Assembly: GCA_032622095.1 (NCBI GenBank)
Contig: CP136063.1
Span: forward strand, 207,687,934-207,751,933
DNA length: 64,000 nucleotides
Origin: Siphonodentalium dalli
Taxonomy: Eukaryota > Mollusca > Scaphopoda > Gadilida > Siphonodentaliidae
Direction: 5' to 3'
Made by a program: the position numbers and the translations under genes. The notes beneath the pieces were generated by a model. That model made no database searches, had not been told where the DNA came from, and was given only the letters and a program-made list of their open reading frames with translations. Shown here one piece after another: positions 32,617 through 46,860 of this stretch; the stretch's first letter is position 1; each line of letters begins with the position of its first letter.

Positions 32617-33098
32617 TCAATTTCTTCTGTTTGTACACAAAAAAACCTCTTTTAAGGCCAGACGCGCGTTTTGCTTAAATCCAGGCAACTCTTGCAACAC
32701 ATTTTCAACAAAGAATTTATCTTGATCAACTCGGGGCCTCGGTGACTCAGTCTGTAATGGGTACAAGGGGCACTCGGCCGTCTCGCCCTCCAGCGCTGGC
32801 GATAAGGTTCCAATCCGCATGTTTCCATCGTGGACTTTGTAACTTGAAATCGTTATCTTGTGGAATTGCCAGTCACTCGACAATGGCCGGTGGTTTGCCG
32901 CACATGGTCGACGAGTTTATCAGCCATTGAAATCACCGTTAGATTAACCCCAAGTGTGCTGATTTTCTCCACCACTAAAAAATGACAATGTAGTGATATG
33001 GCCGTAGTTGCTGAACGCGATATTAAAACCCCAATCAATCAATCTTGATCAACACAACGAACATTCTTGCATATCACACTGATATCATCATCTTCACG
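32617..33098 (-). pseudogene. Open frame interrupted by a SINE, protein unrecognised
   Basis: On the minus strand, 15 codons (33098-33054, starting REDDDISVICK) are followed by the SINE target site GTTGATCAAGAT, read in frame as VDQD. On the other side of the SINE the same frame continues 33 codons (KFFVENVLQELPGF through LCTNRRN) to a TGA at 32617. Collapsing the 12-bp duplication therefore restores a 52-codon frame. Upstream there is a TAA at 33101-33099, so it would be a short exon or a remnant. No domain is recognised and chance is possible. Confidence 0.3.
32731..33041 (+). mobile_element. tRNA-derived SINE with 12-bp target-site duplication
   Basis: The head has an A-box-like GGTGACTCAGTCTGTAATGG (32741-32760) and a B box GGTTCCAATCC (32806-32816), the Pol III promoter of tRNA-derived SINEs. 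The tail is GCGATATTAAAACCCCAATC followed by AATC repeats. It is flanked by perfect direct repeats ATCTTGATCAAC (32719-32730 and 33042-33053). The intact duplication indicates a fairly recent insertion. Length is about 311 bp. The head and tail style is typical of SINEs in molluscs and related invertebrates. Confidence 0.9.
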
Positions 33099-33099
33099 T

Positions 33100-36000
33100 T
33101 AAATATAATCTGACCAATTATTAAGAAGAGACCAAAAATAACGAAGTTTATTACATTTCAGATGTTGAAAATATAACTTTTTTGTTTAGGCACCAAGAAC
33201 TGCTAAAATAGTTGATAATTCACACAACAATCCAATCCCCAAATAACTTATTTGATCCACCTCTCCTTACCCATATTGCCCATATAAAGCCTGCACATGT
33301 CTAATAAACGTTTTCTTTATTGCGTCAATGTAGCGTTGTTTGGTATAAAACTTAGCTACATTAGGAACATGAAGTAATTATATTTCTAAATTGTGCTGAT
33401 AACTAGGGACAACCGGTCTAAATGACGTCATTGTGATTTTGGAACGTTTTTCGTCCATATTTCACCGTAATCGATATACAATGGGTAAACAGATATGTGT
33501 TTTCTGTCTAAACATCTATAAACCATTAGAACAAGGCAAGAACAACGAACTATTCGCTATAAGCTGCATGCACTCCGGTTTGCCCACGTCATGAATACTA
33601 ATTAGTTTGCTAATCGTCCTCGTCAGTTTTGGGAAACGAATTTTTTGTTTACGCGAAATATATTTTATTGCGACGAATAGATAAACGTGGTAACTGTTAA
33701 CCGTGTGTTTGATACACATCGCTATTATATAACCTACGATATTTTGTGATCGAAGAAGTTTTTTGCCAACGAAGAAACTGCGCTATAAAATAAGTTCAAG
33801 GAAAATACACGTTAGATACTAATTTAATTTGACGTTAATCCGCGTAACGATTGACATTCTGCAATTATATCACGAATATGAAATTACTTCCTCGAAAGTA
33901 GAATTTGATGTTTGCCGATTCGCAGTATGCTGTTAACCATCCAATTGTTACAGGACAATACAGGTGAAGCCAGTTATCACCACAGCCATGTTATTTGGCG
34001 ATAAATTATTGTTTGCATCGTTTAATATCAAAAATGCAACAAAGCTATCAGTTTTTACTTAAAAACGAACACGTTCGACTCACTGAGAAAGGAATGGTAA
34101 CTAAGGAAACACCATAAACATTCGAGGTAAATTATCTGCTGCACACACACCCATAAATAGCAACGTTGAGTGAATGGTCAACGCAGAAATAATAGGTTTA
34201 AACGATGGGGGCCTGATATTTAGCCCAAGTATGTGGGTGGCATTGATATTTTCAAAAAGCAAGATACTGAAAACTAGCATTGTGCATGGGGTGGTACCAT
34301 ATCCCCGTTGTTAAGTGCCGACTTGAGTAATTTGAACAAAATTGTATACTAAGAAACCAGTTTGGTAGCTGCATGTAAATTAGTCTCAAATAAAATGTAC
34401 GATGTAATTCTCTTCGATCTGGTGAGATGGGTACTAATCTATTTAATAGATGAGTGTTTCTTTACAGTATCATAAGCATTACGACATATACGTGTATGGT
34501 TTGTTATCACGGGGAGTGCTGACAATTCCGGAAATGTAACTGGTATTGATACCGCAAGGTGTACACTTCAGTTTCTTTGTTACATTCAATAATTAATCAT
34601 CACTCCGAATAAAACTACCATACATGTACACTGTGTGGCGAAACATTTTTACCGACTGCTGGATTCATTCTAAGCAGAAAACCCAAACTCTAAAGACGTA
34701 AATCATTGAGTTATAGTGACCCATAAATCCTTCAGATGGATCAGTTTTAATGATATGTGTACCTTTAAATACATATAACAACATACTTTTAATTACCAAT
34801 ACATATTTTCACCAGGTGGTTATCCAATGTGTTGCTTTCGTCGTAGCATGGCTTGAAGTTGCGGCTATTTTGACAGCCATTTCATGGCCGCGATTGCACT
34901 ATTTTCTGTCATTGTCACTCTATTCGTCCCCGTACTTTAATTTCACACAAACTGGTATATATCGGATGGAGGAGTAAGGCGTTCTGCTGCTGCAGGTGAG
35001 GGATATTATCGAAAAACCTACTTCTCAAGGCCGGAAAATGGGATATTTAAAAATCGCTGCAAAAGAAATTGCTCAATGCTTATTTTAGCGGATTTTGGAT
35101 ATGTTATGGAGGATATATCGCTCTTCAAAATGGAATAGACACCAACATAGTCCAAATGTTTTCTAGGTTAAACCTGTTATCGACAAGACTATTCGTGTAT
35201 GCCGACAGAATGTCATGAAGTACTGGAAAGGAGCGATATATTCATGCGGAATATGCTGTATATACATCCTGGATATGAGAGACATGGGAACAGGGTTAGG
35301 GTGTGTATACGAAAGAAAGAAAAAACGGTACCACTGATCTGTGTATTAGAAATTTTGAACCGAAACCAAATATTGATTAATTTGGAATGGCTGTCTTTAG
35401 TTTGGTGGATTGTGACCTAACATCGATCTATATTCAGCTTAGATCCTTACATAGAATATGAGAACACCAACAAGAACAACGGTCCGTTTTACTACATTAC
35501 CCATGGGGTCATAAACAAATCAGACACGTATGCTAATTTTACAATTTGTCCACGTTCGGGACCCCCCCCCAGTTTTTACTATTTACTAAGTTTGTTTACT
35601 ATACGTATACGACCCCTTTATTTGTTTTTTCCCTCGAATTGTTTTACTCATTATTAGACACACATCCCCTCATTCTTGTTTGAAAATAGAGACAGTGTCG
35701 ACGAAGAACGAGACTAGAGCCCCGAACACATTGTTAATGAAGGCAGTTTGTGATATACATATTTTAGTTTTATTTCTTATTTTAATCAGATATGTAGTTT
35801 TGGGGATACCAAGACAGATATAAACATTTAGTGATATACGTCAGATAGTGCCAACTGTGTTTAGTTAGTTATTATAATTTATTATGTTTTATTTATACTT
35901 TATTTCATTACATACCAGATGTGGATATATGATTAATGTTCTTTTATCGGAACTGTCGTACATTTCTCAGTTTGTGCAGCCAGGATCTGGTCGCTGTTAA

Positions 36001-36256
36001 TACTAGCCTTCATATGTGCCACCCCCTTCATACACCCCTGATAACCACCATGGTACTACTGTAGTAACATTGTGATGCACATATGCATGGAATGTGTACA
36101 CCTTTGTGTGTTACAATACCTTAAAGTCATTGGTAAAATTTTGAGTTGTGGCAATCCCAAATATTGATCCATTCTATGACTTCACTTTAAGGGTCCAATA
36201 TTGCATTCAGAAGCAAAACAAAGCTACTACATGACCCTATATGCTATATACACATT
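33100..36256. other. Unassigned AT-rich DNA
   Basis: No recognisable gene. A plus-strand frame at 34750-34977 has a hydrophobic stretch (VAFVVAWLEVAAILTAISW) after a possible acceptor (TTTTCACCAG, 34806-34815), but nothing joins it to another exon. A run of C lies at about 35562-35571. Confidence 0.4.
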
Positions 36257-36260
36257 TTAA

Positions 36261-36988
36261 CCCTTTATAGTAATTTCTGGGTAAAATTTGCTTATTATTT
36301 TGATGCAAAAGGCTTGAGTAAAGGTTGTTTTAGCTGAGTAAAAAACTTGTTTCACTGCTGATGGATCACCCGCCACCCCGGACAAACGTGTCTGTAAAAC
36401 AATTCTGACACCCCCTGCAATACCTCCAATTAACCCATCCATGCATAACTGGATTTCCTGAAGTTTTGCGAAAACCCCGTGCCAATGCATTATGTTATAT
36501 ATGTGCGAGTCTCTCATATGGAGACTATATAGCATACATAAGAGAATACATTGGCATAACACTATGTACCTTGACCTGGTAAGTCAGTGTATTCAATTAT
36601 ATATGGGAGGCTCATATGGGAGACTCGCATATTTACAAACAATGCATTGGAACGGGATCTTTAATGCTGCACCAGCACAGCTCTCGTTCTGAAAAGGGTT
36701 AATGATACAGGCTCAGGTGGTGAGTTATACACCACCCTGGTCACCACATTCCTCTATCTCCATTAACTGTCTCATTCAGTTAGAAAAAGTATACATTATG
36801 ATACATTTCCTTTATACATATCCAAAGTTATTGAATTTGCGAAGTATTGCGTAAGTGCAGAAACAAACGATTCGTATTTGCATGTATTTATTCGTTGGTA
36901 GGAAAGGTTAAGACAATTACGTAGTATCCGACCATTTCCTAGGGGGAACAACTAGCTATAGTCAGCGAATGTTTTAGTCATCAAAGGG
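36261..36988. mobile_element. Possible outer TTAA/CCCTTT element, 728 bp
   Basis: TTAA followed by CCCTTTATAG (36257-36270) and the inverse CATCAAAGGG followed by TTAA (36979-36992) could be the ends of a second piggyBac-like element. Its right end (inverted CCCTTTGATGACT) resembles the left end at 27312 (CCCTTCGATGACT). Beyond about 12 bp the two ends do not pair well, so this is tentative. If real, the 265-bp element lies inside it. Confidence 0.4.
36434..36698. mobile_element. piggyBac-like MITE, 265 bp
   Basis: It is flanked by TTAA (36430-36433, 36699-36702) and its ends are CCCATCCATGCATAAC and the inverse of GTTCTGAAAAGGG. It shares with 27312-29143 the subterminal blocks GCGAAAACC-GTGCCA, TATATGTGCGAGTCTC, TGTACCTTGAC and CTGCACCAGCACAGCTC. 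In effect it is the long element without the 16-bp arrays and the central repeat. Confidence 0.85.
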
Positions 36989-36992
36989 TTAA

Positions 36993-37490
36993 CAGGGCGA
37001 AGAAGCTATACTGGATTATAATTGCATTCATCCAACTTCAGAAGAAATCTAATCAGATTCATCGCCTTCGAAATCATATTAAATTCAGAATAGACATATG
37101 GAACCAATCCTATTTTAGCCCGGGCGTTATCAACTATATGACATTCAACGACAGCTAATCGCGTTTGACGGAATACCATATTAACGCGGCAACGTAACCA
37201 GCTTAGGGATAAATTTCGTACTTAACTCAATAATCGAGTATTCGCAATATAAACATGACGACCCCAACACTACACTCAATTATTCTGATCCTAAACCTAT
37301 TTATCAACCTGATTCGACATTGCAAGATTTCTGCGTGGGATTGAGTCTCCCTGCGACATGACAGTGTCCTGATGTAATTAGCGTCCCTCTGTTATCAGTT
37401 TAGCCGTCGAGAACACGTTCCTGGTAAATTTGACACATTGCATACAGACTTGCTGCTGGCAATGACGATTATGCATGACTACGGGAGCAA
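36993..37490. other. Unassigned DNA
   Basis: No gene or repeat recognised. Confidence 0.45.
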
Positions 37491-37495
37491 CTTAC

Positions 37496-38640
37496 GACGA
37501 CGATGATGTGCGATGATATAATGATGGTGGTGATGTGATGATGAAAGATGGTGATGTGATGATGATGATAATGACGGTGGTGATAAGGATGTGGTGGTGG
37601 TGGTGGTGGCGGTGATGGTGATGAAATTGTGATGTGATGATGATGATAATGACGGCGACGATGTGCGGTTGTACGGATGTGGTAGTGCTGGTGATGATGG
37701 CGATGTGACAATGACGATAATGGCGGAGATAATGTGCGGTGATAAGGATGTGGTGTTGGTGATGATGGTGATGTGATGATGATGATAATGACGGCGGTGG
37801 TAAGGATGTGATTTTGGTGGTGGTGATGATTAAAAATGGTGATTTGATGATGATGATGATGATAATAACGGCGATGAAGCGCGATGGTAAGGATGTGGTT
37901 TTGGTGGTGGTGATAATGAACAATGGTGATGTGATGATGATGATAATGACGGCTATGATGTGCGGTGATAAGGATGTGGAGGTGGTGATGATGAAAGATG
38001 GTGATGTGATTATGATGATAATGAAGGCGACGAAGAGCGGTGGTAAGGTTGTGGTGTTGGCGATGGTGATGATGAAAATGGTGATGTGATGATAATGACA
38101 ACGACGGCGATGGTGTGCGGTGATAATGATGATGTGTGTGGTGGTGGTGATGATGAGATATGTTGATGTGATGATGATGATAATGACGATGATGAATGAT
38201 CATGATGGTGAGGGCTGTAGTGGTGATAGCGATGATGATGGTAATGTTATAAAATTACCGATTGTGACTATTATGTTCTGGTTGATTGTGACGATTATGT
38301 TGATGTTGATGATGGTGGTGATGGCGATGATAATGATGACGATGACGACGGCGGCGGCGAATACGACGACGAATACGACGATAATGACGATGATGGCAAT
38401 TATGCTGATGGTGGTGATGATGATGACGATGATGATGACGACGAGCATGACGGTGATAATGATGATGAATATGATGATGATGATAATAACGATAATGACG
38501 ACTGTCACAGACGATGATGATGACGATGATGGCGATAATAATGATGACGATGACAGCGATGATGATGTCAGATGAAGTTGATGTCAGATGATGGTGATGA
38601 TGATTTTGTTGATAATGACGATGATGATGAACAGGCGCCA
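37496..38640. repeat. GAT/GGT-rich complex microsatellite with longer units
   Basis: The plus strand is dominated by GATGATGGTGATG-type triplets with interspersed GACGGCGATGATGTGCGGT. The block AAGGATGTGGT recurs at about 37587, 37746, 37803, 37889, 37971 and 38046, so the first part is a tandem repeat of roughly 58-87 bp units. The second part (38160-38630) is irregular. It is open on both strands (His-rich on minus, Met/Asp-rich on plus), a by-product of the triplet composition. Confidence 0.93.
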
Positions 38641-40767
38641 TCGCGATCGGAAAATCATTATAAGTTTGTACATATTTTCGTTTCTTCCTTCTTTCTACCT
38701 CATGTCATTTTAATCAGATAAGCAATCAATTACATCTATTATTGACCTAGCCCGGCTAAGGTGTAGGAAGCCATTGCATGCGTTTGAGCGGCAACATACA
38801 TGCATTTTAATGTCTTTTTGTTTTGACAGAAAAGCTGTGGCATTGTATATATATCTTGTTTCTGATGTACCATGCACATACATGGGCAGTGTCCGTTTAT
38901 GAGCTGGGGAATACTATGTTACGCGACGCGAGGCCGTATATAAGACGAGCCTAATATTGATCTCGCTGAGCCTCACATGACACCATATCCGGCCACTAAG
39001 CGTTGCGTAACGTATTTATAATGTCAGTGGTCAAAATCCAGCATATCCCTTTAATTAATCGTCGCTGTAATATATTGTAATTTGGTAGTTAATTTATGAG
39101 TCTTTAGAATTCCTCAAATATATCGCATGCAGGTTTTGGTACATGGTACTTTGTCTTTAAATTCGCAGAAAATGATTTCCGACAGATATCCCCTTTCTTG
39201 GCGCCAAAATATACCAAAAATATTCCTGAGGCGACAGAGTTTCTGAAAACAAGATGGTGAATAAGCACCTAATATTGATTTCATATGGGGTCACTGACCT
39301 AATATGGGTTCATATACCGTCACTATTTATCGACGCTGATTGGCTAATCGCAAGAGCTGACATAATGAAGATCAATACACATCACCGCTGTCCACAACAT
39401 GAGGTATATGTAAATAAAACTACAGAATGTAATGATCAATAAAATTATTTCCTCGGCCAACATCGGCAAGGACCAACGTAGAGAGAAATACTGTTCATCG
39501 TTCAAAATAAAATACACATCTTCGTTATACCACTGAGCCGAATTAATTCACTCATGATTCATTAAAAATAAAGTCGTATGTAATGATAAATACATTCTTC
39601 AATTGGGATAGGCTCTTAGAGCATAAAGGGGTTCAAGGAGTTAAAAGAGGTTGAAATAAGATAAAAGTCTAAAAAACAACTACTGTATCAGCAACAAGTG
39701 CATTTTAATATAGATCGACTTTGTTCGTATCTTCAGTATTAATACAACTCTCCAATAGTGATATTTCTCAGGTTAAAACTATTGTTATGTAAACTTTACT
39801 GTTACAGTAGAATGACCGATAAACTTCCAATAAGATACAAAACTTTAATCATAACGTTAATCCAAACATTAGTAAAGTGGCAGAGCATTGAACAATACTC
39901 TGAAAATCAAATTCACACTGATATTCGAACTTACTACACGATTAGCAATGTTTGTTGGTATATCACTGTGACCGATTTGTTTACACAACAATGGTTTCAA
40001 CACGCGAACTTTCGTTATTGGAGAGTTACATGTATAAATAATGAACATAAGAACAAAGTTTATCTATTTCTCCATGTTCTCAGTGGTGATGTTTTCACAG
40101 ACGTTTATGTTTTTTGCACATTTAGCCAGTGTGAAGGCAGTGGTCCCTTTAAAGTTCGACCTTAAACCCGTGTTTAAACTGAATGAATACTTTAATAACT
40201 CAATCGTGAATTAACAGCCATCGTATAAAAGTTAAGGAAGGAATATGTGTACACTATTTACAACACATAATTATTTATAGTTATTATCATGATGAATCCG
40301 ACCACATGCATGTAGGTCTACAATATATTAAAGTGACAGTGTCGTCATTCTATAAATCAAACCTATGACATAAACCGCCCGTTTAATAAATTAAATTAAA
40401 TTATTGGTATCACATACATGGCAGAAATATACAGTATACTAAATTATGAAGGTCAAATATTCGAATTGAAGGTCACTAAATTAAAATGGCGACGATAACT
40501 ATTTTAACAAATTGATTGTATCCTGATGATTGACATTATCATTTTTTGTAGGTTATACTGTTCATTTTGAACTTTGTAATCATATCTATAAGAGGATGAT
40601 GAGGTTGTAATTATTAACACCCCTCTCCCGTGGGTACACCCTTGCTTGTTTGTTCACTTCGTTTCCATCTAATTAAAGTATAACAAATACAGAACGAACT
40701 GCGCCCAAGTGCAATCGATTGAGGGTTTATCGTCCTTCCAGTCGTTAGGTCATATCACGACGTCGCA
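38641..40767. other. Unassigned AT-rich DNA flanking the satellite
   Basis: A 135-codon plus-strand frame (39758-40165) has no recognised domain. No transposon ends were found bordering the satellite at its left edge. Confidence 0.4.
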
Positions 40768-42860
40768 TTGTGGTTTTATATACAGGACGAGGACAGACCA
40801 TGTGAATTTATATACAGGACGAGGACAGACCATGTGAATTTATATACAGGACGAGGACAGACCATGTGAATTTATATACAGGACGAGGACAGACCATGTG
40901 AATTTATATACAGGATGAGGCAAGACCATGTGGTTTTATATACAGGACGAGGACAGACCATGTGAATTTATATACAGGACGAGGACAGACCATGTGAATT
41001 TATATACAGGACGAGGACAGACCATGTGAATTTATATACAGGACGAGGACAGACCATGTGAATTTATATACAGGACGAGGAAAGACCATGTGAATTTATA
41101 TACAGGATGAGGCAAGACCATGTGGTTTTATATACAGGACGAGGACAGACCATGTGAATTTATATACAGGACGAGGACAGACCATGTGAATTTATATACA
41201 GGACGAGGACAGACCATGTGAATTTATATACAGGACGAGGACAGACCATGTGAATTTATATACAGGACGAGGAAAGACCATGTGAATTTATATACAGGAT
41301 GAGGCAAGACCATGTGGTTTTATATACAGGACGAGGACAGACCATGTGAATTTATATACAGGACGAGGAAAGACCATGTGAATTTATATACAGGATGAGG
41401 CAAGACCATGTGGTTTTATATACAGGATGAGGAAAGACCATGTGGATTTATATACAGGATGAGGAAAGACCATGTGGATTTATATACAGGACAAGGACAG
41501 ACCATGTGGATTTATATACAGGACGAGGAAAGACCATGTGAATTTATATACAGGACGAGGAAAGACCATGTGAATTTATATACAGGACGAGGCAAGACCA
41601 TGTGAATTTATATACAGGACGAGGACAGACCATGTGAATTTATATACAGGACGAGGACAGACCATGTGGATTTATATACAGGACGAGGACAGACCATGTG
41701 GTTTTATATACAGGACGAGGACAGACCATGTGGATTTATATACAGGACGAGGACAGACCATGTGGTTTTATATACAGGACGAGGAAAGACCATGTGGATT
41801 TATAGACAGGACGAGGACAGACCATGTGAATTTATATACAGGACGAGGACAGACCATGTGGATTTATATACAGGACGAGGACAGACCATGTGGTTTTATA
41901 TACAGGACGAGGAAAGACCATGTGGATTTATAGACAGGACGAGGACAGACCATGTGAATTTATATACAGGACGAGGACAGACCATGTGGATTTATATACA
42001 GGACGAGGACAGACCATGTGGTTTTATATACAGGACGAGGACAGACCATGTGGATTTATAGACAGGACGAGGAACGACCATGTGAATTTATATACAGGAC
42101 GAGGCAAGACCATGTGGATTTATAGACAGGACGAGGAAAGACCATGTGAATTTATATACAGGATTAGGAAAGACCATGTGGATTTATATACAGGACGAGG
42201 ACAGACCATGTGGATTTATATACAGGACAAGGACAGACCATGTGGATTTATATACAGGACGAGGAAAGACCATGTGAATTTATATACAGGACGAGGACAG
42301 ACCATGTGAATTTATATACAGGACGAGGAAAGACCATGTGAATTTATATACAGGATGAGGCAAGACCATGTGGTTTTATATACAGGACAAGGAAAGACCA
42401 TGTGAATTTATATACAGGACGAGGCAAGACCATGTGAATTTATATACAGGACGAGGCAAGACCATGTGAATTTATATACAGGACGAGGCAAGACCATGTG
42501 AATTTATATACAGGACGAGGCAAGACCATGTGAATTTATATACAGGACGAGGACAGACCATGTGGATTTATATACAGGATGAGGCAAGACCATGTGAATT
42601 TATATATAGGACGAGGAAAGACCATGTGGATTTATATACAGGACGAGGAAAGACCATGTGGATTTATATACAGGACAAGGACAGACCATGTGGATTTATA
42701 TACAGGATGAGGCAAGACCATGTGGATTTATATACAGGACGAGGAAAGACCATGTGGATTTATATACAGGACGAGGAAAGACCATGTGGATTTATATATA
42801 GGACGAGGAAAGACCGTGTGAATTTATATATAGGACGAGGCAAGACCGTGTGAATTTATA
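40768..42860 (+). repeat. Satellite domain A: mixed GACAG/GAAAG units, ATACAGG
   Basis: This is the most heterogeneous domain at the third-position block (GAATT, GGATT, GGTTT). It keeps ATACAGG almost throughout, so no TAG or TAA arises and long plus-strand frames persist. A 128-bp four-unit pattern (GGATT, GGTTT and GAATT units) is visible at about 41660-42060. Confidence 0.85.
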
Positions 42861-45800
42861 TACAGGACGAGGAAAGACCATGTGAATTTATATATAGGAC
42901 GAGGCAAGACCATGTGTATTTATATATAGGACGAGGCAAGACCATGTGTATTTATATATAGGACGAGGAAAGACCATGTGGATTTATATACAGGACGAGG
43001 CAAGACCATGTGGATTTATATACAGGACGAGGCAAGACCATGTGAATTTATATACAGGACGAGGAAAGACCATGTGAATTTATATATAGGACGAGGCAAG
43101 ACCATGTGTATTTATATATAGGACGAGGCAAGACCATGTGTATTTATATATAGGACGAGGAAAGACCATGTGGATTTATATACAGGACGAGGCAAGACCA
43201 TGTGGATTTATATATAGGACGAGGAAAGACCATGTGGATTTATATACAGGACGAGGCAAGACCATGTGGATTTATATATAGGACGAGGAAAGACCATGTG
43301 GATTTATATATAGGACGAGGAAAGACCATGTGGTTTATATACAGGACGAGGCAAGACCATGTGAATTTATATACAGGACGAGGCAAGACCATGTGAATTT
43401 ATATACAGGACGAGGACAAACCATGTGAATTTATATACAGGACGAGGCAAGACCATGTGGTTTTATATACAGGACGAGGCAAGACCATGTGAATTTATAT
43501 ACAGGACGAGGCAAGACCATGTGGTTTTATATACAGGACGAGGCAAGACCATGTGAATTTATATACAGGACGAGGCAAGACCATGTGAATTTATATACAG
43601 GACGAGGCAAGACCATGTGAATTTATATATAGGACGAGGCAAGACCATGTGAATTTATATATAGGACGAGGCAAGACCATGTGAATTTATATATAGGACG
43701 AGGCAAGACCATGTGAATTTATATACAGGACGAGGCAAGACCATGTGAATTTATATATAGGACGAGGCAAGACCGTGTGAATTTATATACAGGACGAGGC
43801 AAGACCATGTGAATTTATATATAGGACGAGGCAAGACCATGTGAATTTATATACAGGACGAGGCAAGACCATGTGAATTTATATACAGGACGAGGCAAGA
43901 CCATGTGAATTTATATACAGGACGAGGCAAGACCATGTGAATTTATATATAGGACGAGGCAAGACCGTGTGAATTTATATACAGGACGAGGCAAGACCAT
44001 GTGAATTTATATATAGGACGAGGCAAGACCATGTGAATTTATATACAGGACGAGGCAAGACCATGTGAATTTATATATAGGACGAGGCAAGACCATGTGA
44101 TTTTATATATAGGACGAGGCAAGACCATGTGAATTTATATATAGGACGAGGAAAGACCATGTGGTTTTATATACAGGACGAGGCAAGACCGTGTGAATTT
44201 ATATACAGGACGAGGCAAGACCATGTGAATTTATATATAGGACGAGGCAAGACCATGTGATTTTATATATAGGACGAGGCAAGACCATGTGAATTTATAT
44301 ATAGGACGAGGAAAGACCATGTGAATTTATATAAAGGACGAGGCAAGACCATGTGAATTTATATATAGGACGAGGCAAGACCATGTGAATTTATATATAG
44401 GACGAGGCAAGACCATGTGAATTTATATATAGGACGAGGAAAGACCATGTGATTTTATATATAGGACGAGGCAAGACCATGTGAATTTATATACAGGACG
44501 AGGCAAGACCGTGTGAATTTATATAAAGGACGAGGCAAGACCATGTGAATTTATATATAGGACGAGGCAAGACCATGTGAATTTATATATAGGACGAGGC
44601 AAGACCATGTGAATTTATATAAAGGACGAGGCAAGACCATGTGAATTTATATATAGGACGAGGCAAGACCATGTGAATTTATATATAGGACGAGGCAAGA
44701 CCATGTGAATTTATATAAAGGACGAGGCAAGACCATGTGAATTTATATACAGGACGAGACAAGACCGTGTGAATTTATATATAGGACGAGACAAGACCAT
44801 GTGAATTTATATAAAGGACGAGGCAAGACCATGTGAATTTATATATAGGACGAGGCAAGACCATGTGAATTTATATATAGGACGAGGCAAGACCATGTGA
44901 ATTTATATATAGGACGAGGCAAGACCATGTGAATTTATATATAGGACGAGGCAAGACCATGTGAATTTATATAAAGGACGAGGCAAGACTATGTTAATTT
45001 ATATACAGGACGAGGCAAGACCATGTGAATTTATATATAGGACGAGGCAAGACCATGTGAATTTATATACAGGACGAGACAAGACCATGTGAATTTATAT
45101 AAAGGACGAGGACAGACCATGTGGATTTATATACAGGACGAGGAAAGACCATGTGGATTTATATACAGGACGAGGCAAGACCATGTGAATTTATATACAG
45201 GACGAGGACAGACCATGTGGATTTATATACAGGACGAGGCAAGACCATGTGAATTTATATATAGGACGAGGCAAGACCATGTGAATTTATATACAGGACG
45301 AGACAAGACCGTGTGAATTTATATATAGGACGAGACAAGACCATGTGAATTTATATAAAGGACGAGGCAAGACCATGTGAATTTATATATAGGACGAGGC
45401 AAGACCATGTGAATTTATATATAGGACGAGGCAAGACCATATGAATTTATATAAAGGACGAGGCAAGACCATGTGAATTTATATATAGGACGAGGACAGA
45501 CCATGTGAATTTATATACAGGACGAGGCAAGACCATGTGAATTTATATACAGGACGAGGCAAGACCATGTGAATTTATATATAGGACGAGGCAAGACCAT
45601 GTGAATTTATATACAGGACGAGGCAAGACCATGTGAATTTATATACAGGACGAGGAAAGACCATGTGAATTTATATACAGGACGAGGCAAGACCATGTGA
45701 ATTTATATACAGGACGAGGCAAGACCATGTGAATTTATATACAGGACGAGGCAAGACCATGTGAATTTATATACAGGACGAGGCAAGACCATGTGAATTT

Positions 45801-46860
45801 ATATACAGGACGAGGCAAGACCATGTGAATTTATATACAGGACGAGGCAAGACCATGTGAATTTATATACAGGACGAGGCAAGACCATGTGAATTTATAT
45901 ATAGGACGAGGCAAGACCATGTGAATTTATATATAGGACGAGGCAAGACCATGTGAATTTATATACAGGACGAGGCAAGACCATGTGAATTTATATACAG
46001 GACGAGGAAAGACCATGTGAATTTATATACAGGACGAGGCAAGACCATGTGAATTTATATACAGGACGAGGCAAGACCATGTGAATTTATATACAGGACG
46101 AGGCAAGACCATGTGAATTTATATACAGGACGAGGCAAGACCATGTGAATTTATATACAGGACGAGGCAAGACCATGTGAATTTATATATAGGACGAGGC
46201 AAGACCATGTGAATTTATATACAGGACGAGGCAAGACCATGTGAATTTATATACAGGACGAGGAAAGACCATGTGAATTTATATACAGGACGAGGCAAGA
46301 CCATGTGAATTTATATACAGGACGAGGCAAGACCATGTGAATTTATATACAGGACGAGGCAAGACCATGTGAATTTATATACAGGACGAGGCAAGACCAT
46401 GTGAATTTATATACAGGACGAGGCAAGACCATGTGAATTTATATACAGGACGAGGCAAGACCATGTGAATTTATATATAGGACGAGGCAAGACCATGTGA
46501 ATTTATATACAGGACGAGGCAAGACCATGTGAATTTATATACAGGACGAGGAAAGACCATGTGAATTTATATACAGGACGAGGCAAGACCATGTGAATTT
46601 ATATACAGGACGAGGCAAGACCATGTGAATTTATATACAGGACGAGGCAAGACCATGTGAATTTATATACAGGACGAGGCAAGACCATGTGAATTTATAT
46701 ACAGGACGAGGCAAGACCATGTGAATTTATATACAGGACGAGGCAAGACCATGTGAATTTATATACAGGACGAGGCAAGACCATGTGAATTTATATACAG
46801 GACGAGGCAAGACCATGTGAATTTATATACAGGACGAGGCAAGACCATGTGAATTTATAT

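Noticed and set aside
37469-38203. 244-codon His-rich minus-strand frame, the longest in the window, and the Met/Asp-rich plus frames at 37808-38089 and 38120-38575
   Set aside because: All follow from the GAT/GGT/ATG triplet microsatellite, are open on both strands and show no non-repeat domain.
39758-40165. 135-codon plus-strand frame
   Set aside because: No domain or splice support, and a frame of this length can arise by chance in 64 kb read in six frames.
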